Source: Artocarpus heterophyllus (taxonomy: Eukaryota; Streptophyta; Magnoliopsida; Rosales; Moraceae). Taken from it: DNA of 64,000 bases. The stretch spans positions 28,500,459 to 28,564,458 of the forward strand of contig CM046331.1 of NCBI GenBank assembly GCA_025403435.1, read 5' to 3'. Below are positions 37,401 through 50,428 of the stretch, one piece after another (position 1 is the stretch's first letter; each line of letters starts with the position of its first letter). The notes under the pieces were generated by a model. It had not been told where the DNA came from. It searched no databases and saw only the letters and a list, made by a program, of their open reading frames with translations. The position numbers and the translations under genes were made by a program.

Positions 37401-40400
37401 CAAGAAGATTCAATATGAAAATAGTATAGTTTCATTTACCACTAACCGTCGTATCCAATCTTTGTGTCATTGGGAATAAAGGTGTCTACTGTCATTTCCT
37501 GCAAAACATGTCTGACGCGGAACAAACTCTCGGTACCCTTTAGGCAAGTGCTAGTGTTCTGACATTGACGCAAATATTTAATTTCTGACCTTCCATTTTG
37601 TATATCAAGCAAGTTGTCAGCTGTCAAGGTAGGCCTTACGTAATTGTTCTGACGAGCAACCAGTGCCAATGATAAAAAGCTAGACTCCACCAGAAGATTA
37701 GAAGTCAATAACAAAAATGTACTTAGAACGGAGATGCATAATGATAAAGAAAAGGAGAAAGGGTTTCAAAAGAGAAGGATGGCGATCAGAATGATTCTCA
37801 CCAATCAAGTTCAGCCGTAAAATTCACAGCCTTGATCAGATGTGTTGAGAATACTATTATATGTGACACCAGGTCTCTAATAATTGCCCTCTCCATATCT
37901 TTATCATGAATATTGTAAGCAAACATTTACATAAAGACAAGAATCAACATAATGCTAAAATTACAAACTCTAGTAATTTTTTTGTCCATAAAAAAAAAGA
38001 GTGATCTATAGTTTCAACTATGGAATGAAGATGTAGCTTTCAATAGGTTGACGAATAAAACAGACTTATTCACGTATCTGCCACACTAGATATTGCCCCG
38101 TGAATGCCTTCTTGAGATAATCTATGCAATGAGGGGGAGGAAAGACAAAGGAGTGTTAGCACTGCAATACCTAGTATTTTGTGATAAATATCTCCAAGCA
38201 GATTGTCCAATTCTTGCGTCTTTGGCGTACGATAGAAGAATCTTTTTGCTTCCCCATCCGTATCAGAGAACTGCTTTTCACAGCTATAATAAGTTGCACA
38301 TGCCACTTTAAAACATAAAATAAGCTATCTAAATTATGGAAGTATAAACTTACAGCAAAAACAAAATCGTGAATTTTCTCCAGGGTAATTTCATGAATTA
38401 CTTCATCTGAGATGCACATCAAGTATCCTAGAGAAGAACATAACAGGATTAGGAACAAACAATGTGAACCAACTTAAATCCAGTAACAAAAAACTGAAAT
38501 CCAGAAAGTACAAAATTCGGTGGAATGAACTGTTAAGGATGAGTATGCCAACATGAAAATTAATCAACTTTAAGGGTTAAGACATCATCTCTAAAGTCCA
38601 GTTCTGTGCATCACGAGCTTAAAGTATGCAACCAAAAAGGCTAGCCTCCAGCTTGTATAAATCCAGTTCAACCCAGCTACACGTTGTCTGCTTTGGTACA
38701 AATCACATAGGCTTGGACCATCAAATCCAGAAACTAGCACCAGGGAGACAATGTATATTGACGTGCATTTAAGGAGAGCAGGGCTGCGAAAGTACATGTT
38801 TGCAGGAACCATGATGAACAAGTGGTATACATATTGCAACCAAAGTGAGGGAAAGCAAGCATTACTTTGGAAGCAGAACTGATATCAATAGACCTAGATT
38901 TGAATGTGCTACTTGGAGAGGAGGGATAGCTTTTGAGGTGGGGAGTGATATTAAGATGGCTGTTCAAGCCTCTTTCAAGTATTAGACTGATCAGATGAGA
39001 GAGACTATGTTGTCTTGGATCCCAAGAGAAGGTCATATTTTAGCACATGAGATAAGTAACTGAGCTTTCATACCACATCTGTGGCTACCTTGATGAAAGG
39101 GACGTAACCCCTCGTGTGGGAAGTGGGAACTACTATTTTTGCTGATCTTGAATAAATTGATAGAGTTTTTCATGAGGGGGTAAAAAAAACTAAAGCACTG
39201 GGGAGGGACTGGGGAGGGACTCTCTGATAACCAAGTCAAAGCCTAATACCTGTTCATTCTAGGTCTATTTGGCAATGTTCCCCTTGACACAGTGCATCCA
39301 ACATATACATCCAGCATCAACATTCATTTCCAATTCTGACGTGATATTTAGATTATTCACCACTGTTTTCTTGGCACAATAACTACAATTGTAGAATAAA
39401 CAAGGGTTTTTTCAAAGGAATATATGCAAACAACTATCACTATTTACAAAATTGGTAGGAAACAAAACCAACCTATCTGGTTTATATAAACAATATGAGG
39501 GGCAAGTTTGCCTTTGCACAACTCAGGGTATCTTGCCAGTTCCATTGAGGTCACCTGCAAGTCACTGTTATAATCAAAACAACTTATAGATTCAATCTCA
39601 ATTTGTATTGGCACGTTCAAATCAGTGCTGCAATACCTTTTCCAGAAATTCTGGTAATTCCTCATATATTTGCCTCAGCTCATCCAACTATAATGTAATT
39701 ACAAGTAACTCAAATTACAGAAATTAAGCGCATCTCAAATTGCATAAATTCAGTAAGATCTTGATTCTGATGGAAGAGTAGAATAGCTAAGCAAACCCTG
39801 AATTCCTCATGCCAAGAAATTACAGCATTAAGAAATTCACGGTATGTCTAACCTCATCACAGAAACCATCTTTTACTAGAGTCTCATATCCCTTCTGTTT
39901 GCTCCTACTAATGTCAAGAACACCGATTACCTACATGCATTATCGACATTACAATTTGAAACAATAAAATAGAAAAAAAGATGAAGAATTTGATAAAGAA
40001 TCTAATAGAACTTATTAGACAGACACGATATATATACAAACAAAGATTATTTTTTTCTGCATTTTCTCAATTACAAAGAGATCAATTAAGACAACTGATG
40101 AACCTTGGAACAGAGAAAAAAAATAGAGGTGAGCAGAACACTTCCTGATAGGTCTGAAGTTGCAATGTAATAGTTATCAAGGTACCAAGAAAGTAGGATA
40201 GACTAACTAATTCATATACATAAGCAAGCTCTGTTGTAATGCTTGAATTAGCCTGGAATGAAATAAAAGAAGTATTTAGATAAACAACACAGAACAAAAA
40301 CCCCTGTGCAATTTAACAATAGTACAAACTACAATGTAACAATAGTGCAATAGGAAAAAGATTTCCTACCTTTTCCGCAATATCCAATTGCAAAGATCTA

Positions 40401-43400
40401 ACATGCTCTTGAAGACTCTCAGAAATTCCTACTTCAAATATTTTCTTCACATGCAAGAGCGAACAAACACTCTGCAAAACATCAGACGACATTGTGTCGA
40501 AAGACAGAAGATTGAAGATTCTATTTAGTATGAGGTAAAGATGAGATATTATCACTCAATGTTCTGGGGCAAATTAAATTTCTACCTATGGAAATTCATA
40601 CCTTTAAAAATGCTGTCCAATCGCCAACAGCACATATGGAGCTAGGAGAATTGAATTTCTTCAAGCAAAAAGTGGAAAACAAAGAGCACAAATACATTAT
40701 TATTAATGCTGACATCATAATAGGCCACAATAATATTTTTACAATGTAAAAGAAAGCCCGGCATTATTTATCAAAAAAAAAAAGCCAAGCCCGCGTCCAA
40801 CTGTCAAAATACTGCACCGTTCGAGCAAACAAAGAGCTTGTATTATTAAAGTTCAGCTGATTTAATGAAGCCTGCTGAGAGAATCTCACAGACGTCTACA
40901 TGACGACACACTTCATGTGTATACAAAAGTGACATGATCTCAAACCCTGATCTCATTGTACCAAGAGAATAAGCTATGAACCTTCGTTTGGTAAGGGAGA
41001 CATTACAGCAGACCAAAAGAAACGATGTACAAAGAAAATGGCGGTACCTTGAGTATGTGGGGAATGTCCTTTACAGACTTCAGAGTTTCACGTAGAGAAA
41101 GCATCAGATCCTCAGAAGAAAAAAAGAATGATATCTTGATTCCGTTAAAGAAATTACGCTTTATAATCATATGTAAAGACGCAAAAAATCTTCATCATCT
41201 TATACTAAATATATCCATCACGAGTCCTGTTTCTACTATACTTTATTCACACTGCATTCCAAAATAGCAGCTAAGTCATCTTCAACCAAGTTAGATCTCA
41301 GATGCTTTAGACCAAAGTAATCTTCTTAGTTCTTTTGGAATCTGGTTAAACAATAGAAGGATACAGCATTGAGACGGCTGTTCAAATTGTACAAGTCTAG
41401 TATTGGCCTCAAGAACCAGTTTCTGATATGAGGGGGAAAAAGGTGTTGTTTATTCAAGCTCCATTAAGCATCAAAAGCAAAAACTTCACAATCAAAAAGT
41501 TTACCTCAAGAGACGTCTCCCTGCTGGTGTTATGCACTGATCTTGAAGAAAAGAAATTAGCTCAAAATACAAGGATGTTGGTAACCAACAAAAGAATTTA
41601 AAGCTACGCACCTTATTCATCATACCAAACACGGAGAACCTGCTGTCAAAAATTCTTTAGCACACTAAATATTTGCAAGGAAACGTCAAGTTAGTCGTTA
41701 GTGATTACCCTTCTTTTGCTCTGCCAATGCCCATATGGCTTGGATGCTTGTCTGTTTGGAATATCTGCAATGCCTCATGAGCCGTGGAATCAAGTTTGAG
41801 AAAATTGTTTCTAGTTTTCGTGGTAAAGGATTACAATGTTTTCCATTTGAATCAATCAAATTTTAAAGGAAGAAGTTGAAAGGTAAACCACTAAAAGCAT
41901 AATTATTCAAGCATTTAAGATGATGTAGATACAATGAAACTTCTACGACAGAATCAATTGTAATTGATGCATTCCCACATTCCTTCTGTTCAAGTGTATC
42001 CACAATCATTTCGTTCTCTAATATAGCAAGCAGGCCCCCACTTGCACGAACTTGAACATCACTTCCCATGTCCATCATAGAACTCAACTGCAGTAGATGA
42101 CAAACAACAAAGTTACAAGGTAGACAATAGGAGAAAAATGTATATCATGCTCTATCAAGCCAGTTTGTTTGAAATGACAGGTTTGTAGCTTCTGCCACCA
42201 GAAAGTAAAAAAGCGGAGGAAGAGACAAGTAAAGGACATAAAAAACCAGTAATGAAGAAAGTAGGGGCGTAGCGGAATGGGGTTGTATTTGCAAACCAAC
42301 CGGAGACCTCCAAGTTGGGATTATCCCACCCTATCACTAATCGAAAAGTTCAGTCCTATCAGATTTGCAGATTCTGTGATTTGACCTAGGATTTGAGCCT
42401 CTAAATTAGACTCTTGAAGGTCCAATTTTCCACTAATCTCATAAGTTCATTTTAAAATTAGAAATTAAAATAAGGATACCACGGTATAAAAGAATTAAAT
42501 GAATTTGTATTTGTTACACTCAAATTTAAGTCTTCGACAATAAAACAAATTATAACATTTATATGAATTTATACACACACATACATCTACATATATAAAT
42601 TTATAAATATATATATATATATGTAGGATTTCACGTGTTGGGAAATGCTCAATCTGCAAACCCCACAACCTTCCGATTGAGATTTTCTTAACCCGCAACA
42701 AACCAAAAGTTCTCCCAACCCAACCCAATCCACATGTATTGGTTTGGACTAGGCTGATTAATCAGATTTATGGTTCAATGAAGGCTCTCTTCAAAGAAAG
42801 AAGCTGAAAGAAGAAATTAATACAAACAGACAAGAACATAAACTATGAGCTGATAGTGACCTGAGAAAAAAATTATTACAAAATAGAAATGCATGAAGTA
42901 CTTTCCCACTTACAAAACAAATCCTCTCCTTGATATTTAACCCATCATCCATTCCTGTCACTCGAAGGTATATCAATCTGTATTAAACAAGAAGAGAGAG
43001 AGAGAGACAGAGAGGAGTGAGATAAAGACAGATAGCAAACAAAACTAAATAGATGGTTATGACACCAGAAACGAATTTTTTCTGTTGAAGAATAGCAGAA
43101 ATACAGTATCATTAACAAGGACGCTCAGAAAATGCTCAAATTGAAACTATCAAATCCATTAATTCTTCAATTTTTCTTTTTTCTTTTTTTTTTTTGTATC
43201 AGACTTCAACATGAGTCGTTCAATGGTCGATGCCTATATACCTATGCCACGCTTGCTCATAGCTGAATACTGAACTCTTCACAAGCTTCACTGTGGGAAT
43301 CTCATCCATTCCATCTGCAAAACTTAAGAATAAACATACTGGAAAACTCAAATTCATCATTAAATATGGGTGATGAGAATCATACCACTCCGCTGTAAAG

Positions 43401-45493
43401 CAGACAAGAGAGATTCTTCAGTTCTACTGCTTGAGTAAATGATCAGAGGCTTGGCTTGGTACTTTACTGAATTAGTGTTACAGAAAGAAGATATGTGAGG
43501 CCTGAATCGAAGATATTTGACCGGTAAGCAGGCAAACACATGAGAGGAAGAACTATTAAATGAGATAACTAATAAAGATATTGGTGAGGAGATAAGGAAA
43601 ATCAATCCAAATTACAAGAAAGGCCACAAAAATTAAAAAGACCTCCAAATAAAAAACAAATTACAAACTCGCACTCAAATCTATAAGGGGAAAGTCAGCG
43701 CTGCCGTCTTCCCAAACCTCCAGAACTTGAAGTTGGCGAATACTTGAATCATAATAGGATATTCCAACTCTGAAACAAAAGTTTTGCAGACTCATCAAAT
43801 TCACTGGTCTAAAATTTTATTTAAGCTCGTCCATTCTACATTGTCCCTTTTTGTTCATCAATATGTGAACAGAAAGGGGAAGAAACGGAAGTTCATACTT
43901 CAAAGCAAAAACAAGTTGCAAAAGCATTAAACATATCTGAACTTCTGTCCTGAAGGTTCTGATCATCAGATAATATGCAGGAATCTAACGACACTAAAGT
44001 TTTGGAAACAGCATCCAACTTCCATGTTCAAAATAAGGGTTCTTATGAATCCCGACTAAAATATGCTCTTTCCTATGGAAAATCAGTTGCCTCTAACATA
44101 GAGGTTTGAAACCAGCTGATGTGAAATCACCTCTCTCATTGCACCGGCAGAACCCCGCCTGCTAACTTAGTTCAAATTTCTGGAAGTTTCATTAATCTTT
44201 TCAGTAATGTTTATAGACCTTTTGTTACCAAAAAAGAAACCGGGAGTAATATTCATATACACCTCATTTATGTATATACCACTATTTATATATCCACTCA
44301 TAATCTCATGTATACATATACCTCCTTGTATCTAATAATAACTGAATTTTCATCAGAATGTAAATATTCTTGATTGTATACTCCACCAGCAATGCATAAT
44401 TTTTATTTCCCGTATTTTCTCATGTACATGCAAGATCAATAACAGAGAAAGAATTTGGTAACAAGAACTCACCGATGTCCGTGTTGAATGCATGCCATGT
44501 ACACCTGCACGTATAACCAGGACTCCAATTATTCTCTGTCCCTTCCTCTTTCTCTTTTTCTATTCTCCCTAAATTCAAATATGTAAGCTAATGACTGTGA
44601 ACTATGTTCTAAATTACTTTTGATGCAACTTTTCAATATGACACCATTTGGTTATAGCAACAAATAGAGATAGAAACAAAAGTACAAATCAACTTAGAAT
44701 TTGGTAGACGTAGCACCAGAAAGCCAATAACAACTACTCAACACAATGAGAGCTTTAAAATACGAAAAAACTAAGTTGGAACAATTTCTCCTTGGACCAA
44801 GGATTTTATATGAACGGAAAATTATAAGAAAACATAGTTTAAATCTTCAACTATGCAGCATTTGAAACCTGACAAGAATCATACGTTCATCGTTGATTCT
44901 GCCTCAAATGATTCTAATTTTAACGTTTCTATGTCTCGAATTTCTCAGCATATAAACTGAAGAAATATACATGCATATGTGCGTGTGTGTGTGTGTATAA
45001 TTTTACCGATTGCACTAACGAAGAACGGAACAAACAAAAAACTCAGCTATTAACCAAATAGAGCAATTTCTCCTGTTTGCTTCAGTTAAGTCTCGGTTTC
45101 CTTCATTTTTCGGTCAAATTTGAAGGCGTAGAATTTTTTTAGCATCCAAACTGATTATTTTAACCTTACTGATTCTGTAAACGAGGATCAGATCAAACAA
45201 AACTTCGCCTCAGATTAGCCAAATACAATAGTGTCTCTCTGTTTTTTTTTTTATAAGAAAGCGTTTGAATTTCTCCTGTTTGCTTCAGTTAAATATTGGT
45301 TTCCCTAATTTTCCATCTGTTTGGGAACAAAATCAACCGTCAAAAACAGTTCGATAAGAATCGCATCTCTTCGATTTTCCTCCGTTTTCTCGGAAACCAA
45401 ACAGGAACGTGAAATAGGAAAGCATGAGAAGAAAGCAAAGAAAAGTCGAAAAACGACCTGAGGTAGAGCTTCGGTATCGTCTATTTCCTCCAT
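34406..45493 (-). CDS. MSH5: MSH5, meiotic MutS homologue (frameshift in exon 8)
   Basis: MSH5 pairs with MSH4 (MutS-gamma) and stabilises recombination intermediates that become interfering crossovers. Exons on the minus strand: 45458-45493, 44473-44504, 43675-43769, 43386-43466, 43242-43314, 42914-42977, 41933-42087, 41709-41811, 41612-41639, 41505-41536, 41365-41422, 41048-41134, 40602-40658, 40370-40471, 40208-40252, 39853-39930, 39637-39687, 39473-39554, 38354-38427, 38171-38270, 37802-37898, 37590-37679, 37447-37511, 37313-37371, 37143-37219, 36929-37015, 36571-36632, 36404-36465, 35892-35945, 35707-35792, 35299-35330, 35171-35194, 34608-34723, 34406-34492. They total 2431 bases, one more than 810 codons, close to the roughly 807-aa Arabidopsis protein. 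Walker A GPNYSGKS (about 569-576) and Walker [10 protein letters not shown] (about 645-653) are intact. The surplus base is in the AAA run at 41760-41762; read literally, translation stops at TAA 41613-41615 after 221 residues. Either a sequence error or a null allele. Confidence 0.9.
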
Positions 45494-46957
45494 TTTTGAT
45501 TTCCTGAAACGAGCTGTGTAGAGAGAGAAGGAGCGATCTGTCGCGAATGCCAAGGGCGCGAAAGGAACTCGTTATATACGCGGCGCTTTTGAAATAAAGG
45601 GCCTCTTAGTTTTTAGTATTTCTAAATTTGCCTATTATTTTTATAAATTACAAGTGTATCGCTTGAATTCAAACATTTATATATGTATTTTAATTTCATC
45701 CATGTGCTACTTTTTTTACGAAAAAATTGGAGTATAAAAATATTCTACATATTAAAAAAAATTTAAAAAAAACCCTAAGATAAAACATCAAAAGATTTCT
45801 TGGGTTTTATATTTTTAACATGCAAAAATATTTTTTGAAATTTTTTCATAAAAAGGTATTTTTTAAAAAATAAATTTGGTCTAATTAAGAGCTTTTTAGT
45901 GTCTTTTCTTTTTTTTCATCCATAAAGTGTGAAAGGAATAAAATTGGAGCTAAATTTTAAAATAATAATACATATGTAGTTTTTATATATAAAATGATAA
46001 ATTGAGACAAAGTTAGAAGATATAATTATGTAATTAATCCATTTAAAATATGAGTATGTTTTCTGCTTATAAATGGTTTATAATTTAAAAATAGTCAATG
46101 TATTTACGATTCATTCTTGTGTTTCTACTACTGAGAAGCACGTGTCTTGCGCGTGCATTTTTCAAATTTTCTAGGTAAAAAAGATAAATATATATCTAAC
46201 AAAATTTAGTTTTATTTGATAACTCCTTGATCGTTTGAATTAGTAAAAAATAATAATAATAAGCAAAGAATATTCAAAAGGAAAAAATTTTAAATTAGAA
46301 AATTTAGGAGGGAACAAAAAAATGAAAAAAATGAAGGACTAAAATGTAAATAGAAAAAAAGAAGACAAAAAAAATATTGAAGCAAAAAGTAAAAAAAAAT
46401 GAATAAATAAATAAATAAGTAAAAGGCAAAAAAAAAAAGGAAAGTAAAAAAATCCATGCCATGTGTCAACCTCATGTGCAAAAGCGCATTCACACTTCTA
46501 TATATATAGGATAGATCATTTGTTTTATGTCCATCACATAATATCATATCATATCAATTAAAGTATTATATCATGCCAATTAAAAAAGTCGTGGCAAATA
46601 AAATATTTTAACTAATAAAGCATGAAATAATTGAGAGACAAAAAAAAAAGAACATGTGATTTAAATCTGCATATTTTTTTAGCTTATATTGTGGGTCCTT
46701 GCTTTGTGTATGTTATTAAGTGTTAGCATTGGTGTTTTATGGTCTTTAAACCATAGTATTGTGACACTTGACTCTTAGGTCTTGTAATTTTTTAGGAAAT
46801 TTACATCATAAGTCCTCCCAATTTTGAGCCTGTGAAACTTGGGTCTCTATTTTGAAAAATTTGAAGGCCCCTAAACTTGTATCTTTACATCCGTCAATGA
46901 GTTTTTCTGCATCATGTTCTAAACTTTTAGTTCCTCTTAAAATCTTGTTTTTTGGGT
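45494..46957. other. MSH5 upstream region and spacer
   Basis: The first 100-150 bases hold the MSH5 leader and promoter; no firm TATA box was chosen. The rest is AT-rich with poly-A/T and Phe-coding tracts. No gene was recognised. Confidence 0.55.
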
Positions 46958-47947
46958 CTTCATGTGACACCCGAACATTTCTAATAAATTAAAAATGCAA
47001 TAACTTAAGGATTATGTTAAGCATAAATATGTGTCATAAGGATTATTGTTTAATCTAATTTTTATAATAAATTTCATAAAAGCAAAAATAGGATTTTTAA
47101 GGATAAAAATCATGCCATAGTCTTAAATAAAGAAGGAATGATATGGTAATAAGCTTGAAAGCTTAATTATTGTAAAATATATTGTAACAAATATTAAGAC
47201 AAAAATATAGTTTAAGAAAAATAGTATATAATAATATGAAAAATTATATAGTTTAGAATAATACAGTGTAAGAAAGTACACTAATAAAGTTATGTAGTAT
47301 GAAAATTACATTGCAAAAGTAATGCAATGTAGAAATTCGACTGTGTAAGGTTAAGTAGTACAGAAGTTGGATTGTTTAAAGTTAAAGCAGTACATGACTA
47401 ATAATGTTTGGAGGACATGAATAAGTAAGGAATGCTGTGTAAACTCGTAACAGCATAGAGAATATACCGACTGTATAGGAAAAATACTGTCAGCATAAAT
47501 TTTAACTATAAAAAGTTAAACAATATAGGAATGACATTAAGAGGTGCAAGTAAATAAGTATGAGAGGTTGTGGGACCTCATGAATTGTATAGAAAAGAAT
47601 ACCAACAATATAAGAAAAATACTGTTAATATAAATAAAGACTCTATAAAGTTAAGTAGTATAAATTTGGACTGTATAAAGTAAGGAGGCCCACCAAGGGG
47701 ACACCCAAAGGGTTTGGATTGAGCCACCACATCCCTTGATGTGTCCAACCCTTTAATGCCAAATTAACCTTAATCATGATTAGGGTGGTTAGCACCAAAA
47801 AAGGAAAAAAAAAAAAAGAGAGAGAGAGAGAAAAAGAAAAAAAGGGGGGACACTTCGAGGGTAAAAAATGTGCCACATCTCTCTTGGTGGAATTGAGAAG
47901 TGCCGTAGGCAATTTTTCCTTTGCAAACAAGTCCCTAGGGCGATGTC

Positions 47948-47955
47948 TATATATA
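47948..47955 (+). promoter_or_regulatory. TATA box of giant LTR
   Basis: The sequence TCTATATATAGCC at this point is the best TATA match in the LTR. It lies about 985 bp from the LTR start, which would make U3 about 1 kb and R plus U5 about 3.4 kb. Confidence 0.5.
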
Positions 47956-49585
47956 GCCAAGGACTTGTTAAAATAAATAATAAAAAAAAAGAGTTCTATT
48001 TTCCTCCCAGAAAAAACTGGCCCCTCCTATGGAATTCCCTCAAAGATTTTTCAATGCACAAGCCTCCAAATTATATTTGAAGCAAGTCTAAGTGTTGAAG
48101 ATCAAGGATAAGCAATTGTGGAGGTAAAAATCCAAACTTTCTATGGGTTTTTAGTATTTTTCATTGGGTTTTGGATGGGGTTTTCATAGGTCATGTTATG
48201 GATTGTTGTCAAGGGAACTTTGAAGGGTTTCAAGTAATGAAAAGAAAGGACAAGCACCTTGCCAAGATTAGGTAAAATCCTAAACTTTTTAATTAAGCTA
48301 AAGTTTACGTTTTATTATGCATACCAAGCGTTTGATATATGTTATGAGCTATGGCATGTAAGATGGACATTATGACATGATTGTTTTATGTTTTATATTA
48401 ATGGTGATGATGATAGAAAGAAAAAAAAAGTAGGGGTATTGGTATTTAACAGTAAAAAATTGTTAAACTTTGTATTTTAAACAAAGTTTAACTAGTTTCA
48501 AATGAATGGGGTTTTGAGGGCCTTAGAGGCAAAATTATGTTCTAAGTAAGGTCTATAATTTGCCAACACAGTGAGGGAAACAACATTTGTGAAGAAGTTT
48601 TGTAAAATTTCGAAAGGACTAAATTGTAAAGTTTTGCAAAAATTTTACAGATTTGAAAATCAGCCAAAAAGTATACTTAATGTTGGAATTTTAGAAAAGT
48701 TAAAACATGAAAGTTGTAGAACTCATCTAAACTGTTAAGGCAACATGGACAGTTTGTCAAACTTCTGATCAGTTGAGGAGTTATGAATTTTACAAAATTT
48801 TGAGCACAAAAATTCATGAAATGAAACTGTTATGAAAAGTTTTGAATTTGACCAGGGTGCATTTGTAAGTTTTATTCCTTGTAAAAAACTAAATGTTTAG
48901 TATAAAGTGATTGTTTTTGGTCCTAGGGGCAAAAATGTGAAGATTTTTGTATTTTGAGTCAAAACCATAAAATCGTATGAAAACTAAGTTTTCACCAGGG
49001 AACGTTGGGTTTCTACACTGCTATAGGCAATGAGTAATCATAGATGCTAAGTTTTAAAGGATTTAAGAGTTTATTAAAAGTAAAGAATGAAAGAATCGAA
49101 CGTTAAGAGCAAAAATATAAAGATTTTCGCAGTACGGGTCAAAACTGTAAAGTTTTGATAAAATAGATTTTAACGAAAGAAAAACTGTTGTTTGGGCTTT
49201 TATAATATTATGAGGAGTAAATAAATATACGATGTTTTAGAAATGGGTTTTGAAAGTTTTCTAAGACCCATCAAGGGCAAAATAGTCATTTTATGAAAAA
49301 GACTAAAACAAACCAAAAAAGCCCGATACTGGAAAATACCCTTTAGTGGAATTTTTTTCATAACATGTAAGAAATGAGAGGAAAGGTTAAACAAGAAGTT
49401 TAACAAGTAAAAAGTTGACGCAAAACTCATTAAGAGTAAAATCGTCATTTTTAAGAAAACGACTAAAATGGAGCCGAACATTCCAAATTAGAAAAATGCT
49501 CTTAAACGAAAAATATTCCATAATACGTTAAGTAACGAAATCGTCACATGAAACAAGAAATTTAATAAGAGATGTTCAAGTAAAA

Positions 49586-49745
49586 GAAAGGTAACCTGGT
49601 GGGTTATAAAACTAAGTAAAGAAAAAATGTAACTTTATGGGTTACAGAGTTAAGTAAAAAGAGTGATAATTAGATGGGTTATGGAGTTAAGTAAAAGGAA
49701 AGGTAACCCCAGTGGGTTACAAGGCAAAGTAAAAGAAACTAAACT
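49586..49745. repeat. About 40-bp tandem repeats in giant LTR
   Basis: Four degenerate copies share GGTAACC..TGGGTTA..AAGTAAA-type blocks (GGTAACCTGGTGGGTTATAA at the first, GGTAACCCCAGTGGGTTACA at the last). Confidence 0.75.
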
Positions 49746-49989
49746 GATAGTATACAAGTTATGTAAAAAGGAATGAATATTTAATGATTAAGTTCTGTTA
49801 TCAATCAAGTAGATTAATAATATGAAATGTTAACTAATAAGTCGGGTGTCGCTTGATCATGATACAAAGCCGACTAATAAAAGGAAAAGGAATGAGACGG
49901 GAATGCTAGAGCTAGGATCAAGTAAGTTCAAACCTCACCTACAGCATGAAGTAAATGATTTTCAAATGCTTATATATATATATACATAT

Positions 49990-50270
49990 ATATGTTTGCA
50001 AAATGTGTTTGTAATTATTATGCAAGTTGTTTTTAAAATATGTTTGCATTTGTTATACAAAAGGTTTTAAAGTTTAAATCAAGATTTGCAATATACTTGT
50101 AACTATCATTTTAAAGCATGATTGCATTTAATATGCACAAAGTTTAAAAGATCAAGTAAAGGTTTGCAATGTATTTGCACTTGTTATTCTTAAAGTATGT
50201 TTACATGTAAAATGCATAATGTTTTAAAGAGTATAAGTTATGATTTGCAAATGTGTTTATATACGATGTG
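49990..50270. repeat. About 80-bp tandem repeats in giant LTR
   Basis: Three to four decayed copies recur, each with TTTGCA(A/T) T-rich phrases, a TATGTTTGCATTTG-like core, and a TTTTAAAG(T) phrase. Confidence 0.65.
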
Positions 50271-50340
50271 TTAACATTTGATATACTCACTAAAATTAAA
50301 AAGAAGGTAAAATAAAGATGAAAAGGAAGTGTTGTATTAA

Positions 50341-50428
50341 CCTCCTTGATGTGAAGTACATAAGCAAAGTTAAAGTTATGACCTTCTTGATGTGAGATAC
50401 ATAAGTAAAGTTAAAGTTATGACCTCGG
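50341..50428. repeat. 45-bp tandem duplication in giant LTR
   Basis: Two near-identical units, each with CTTGATGTGA followed by TACATAAG(C/T)AAAGTTAAAG and TTATGACCT. Confidence 0.85.

Noticed and set aside
38428..39472. The 1-kb intron 18 of MSH5 as a hidden gene (several open frames of 68-100 codons)
   Set aside because: The frames lack any recognisable domain and the flanking MSH5 exons join in phase without it; an old insertion is possible, but no ends were found.
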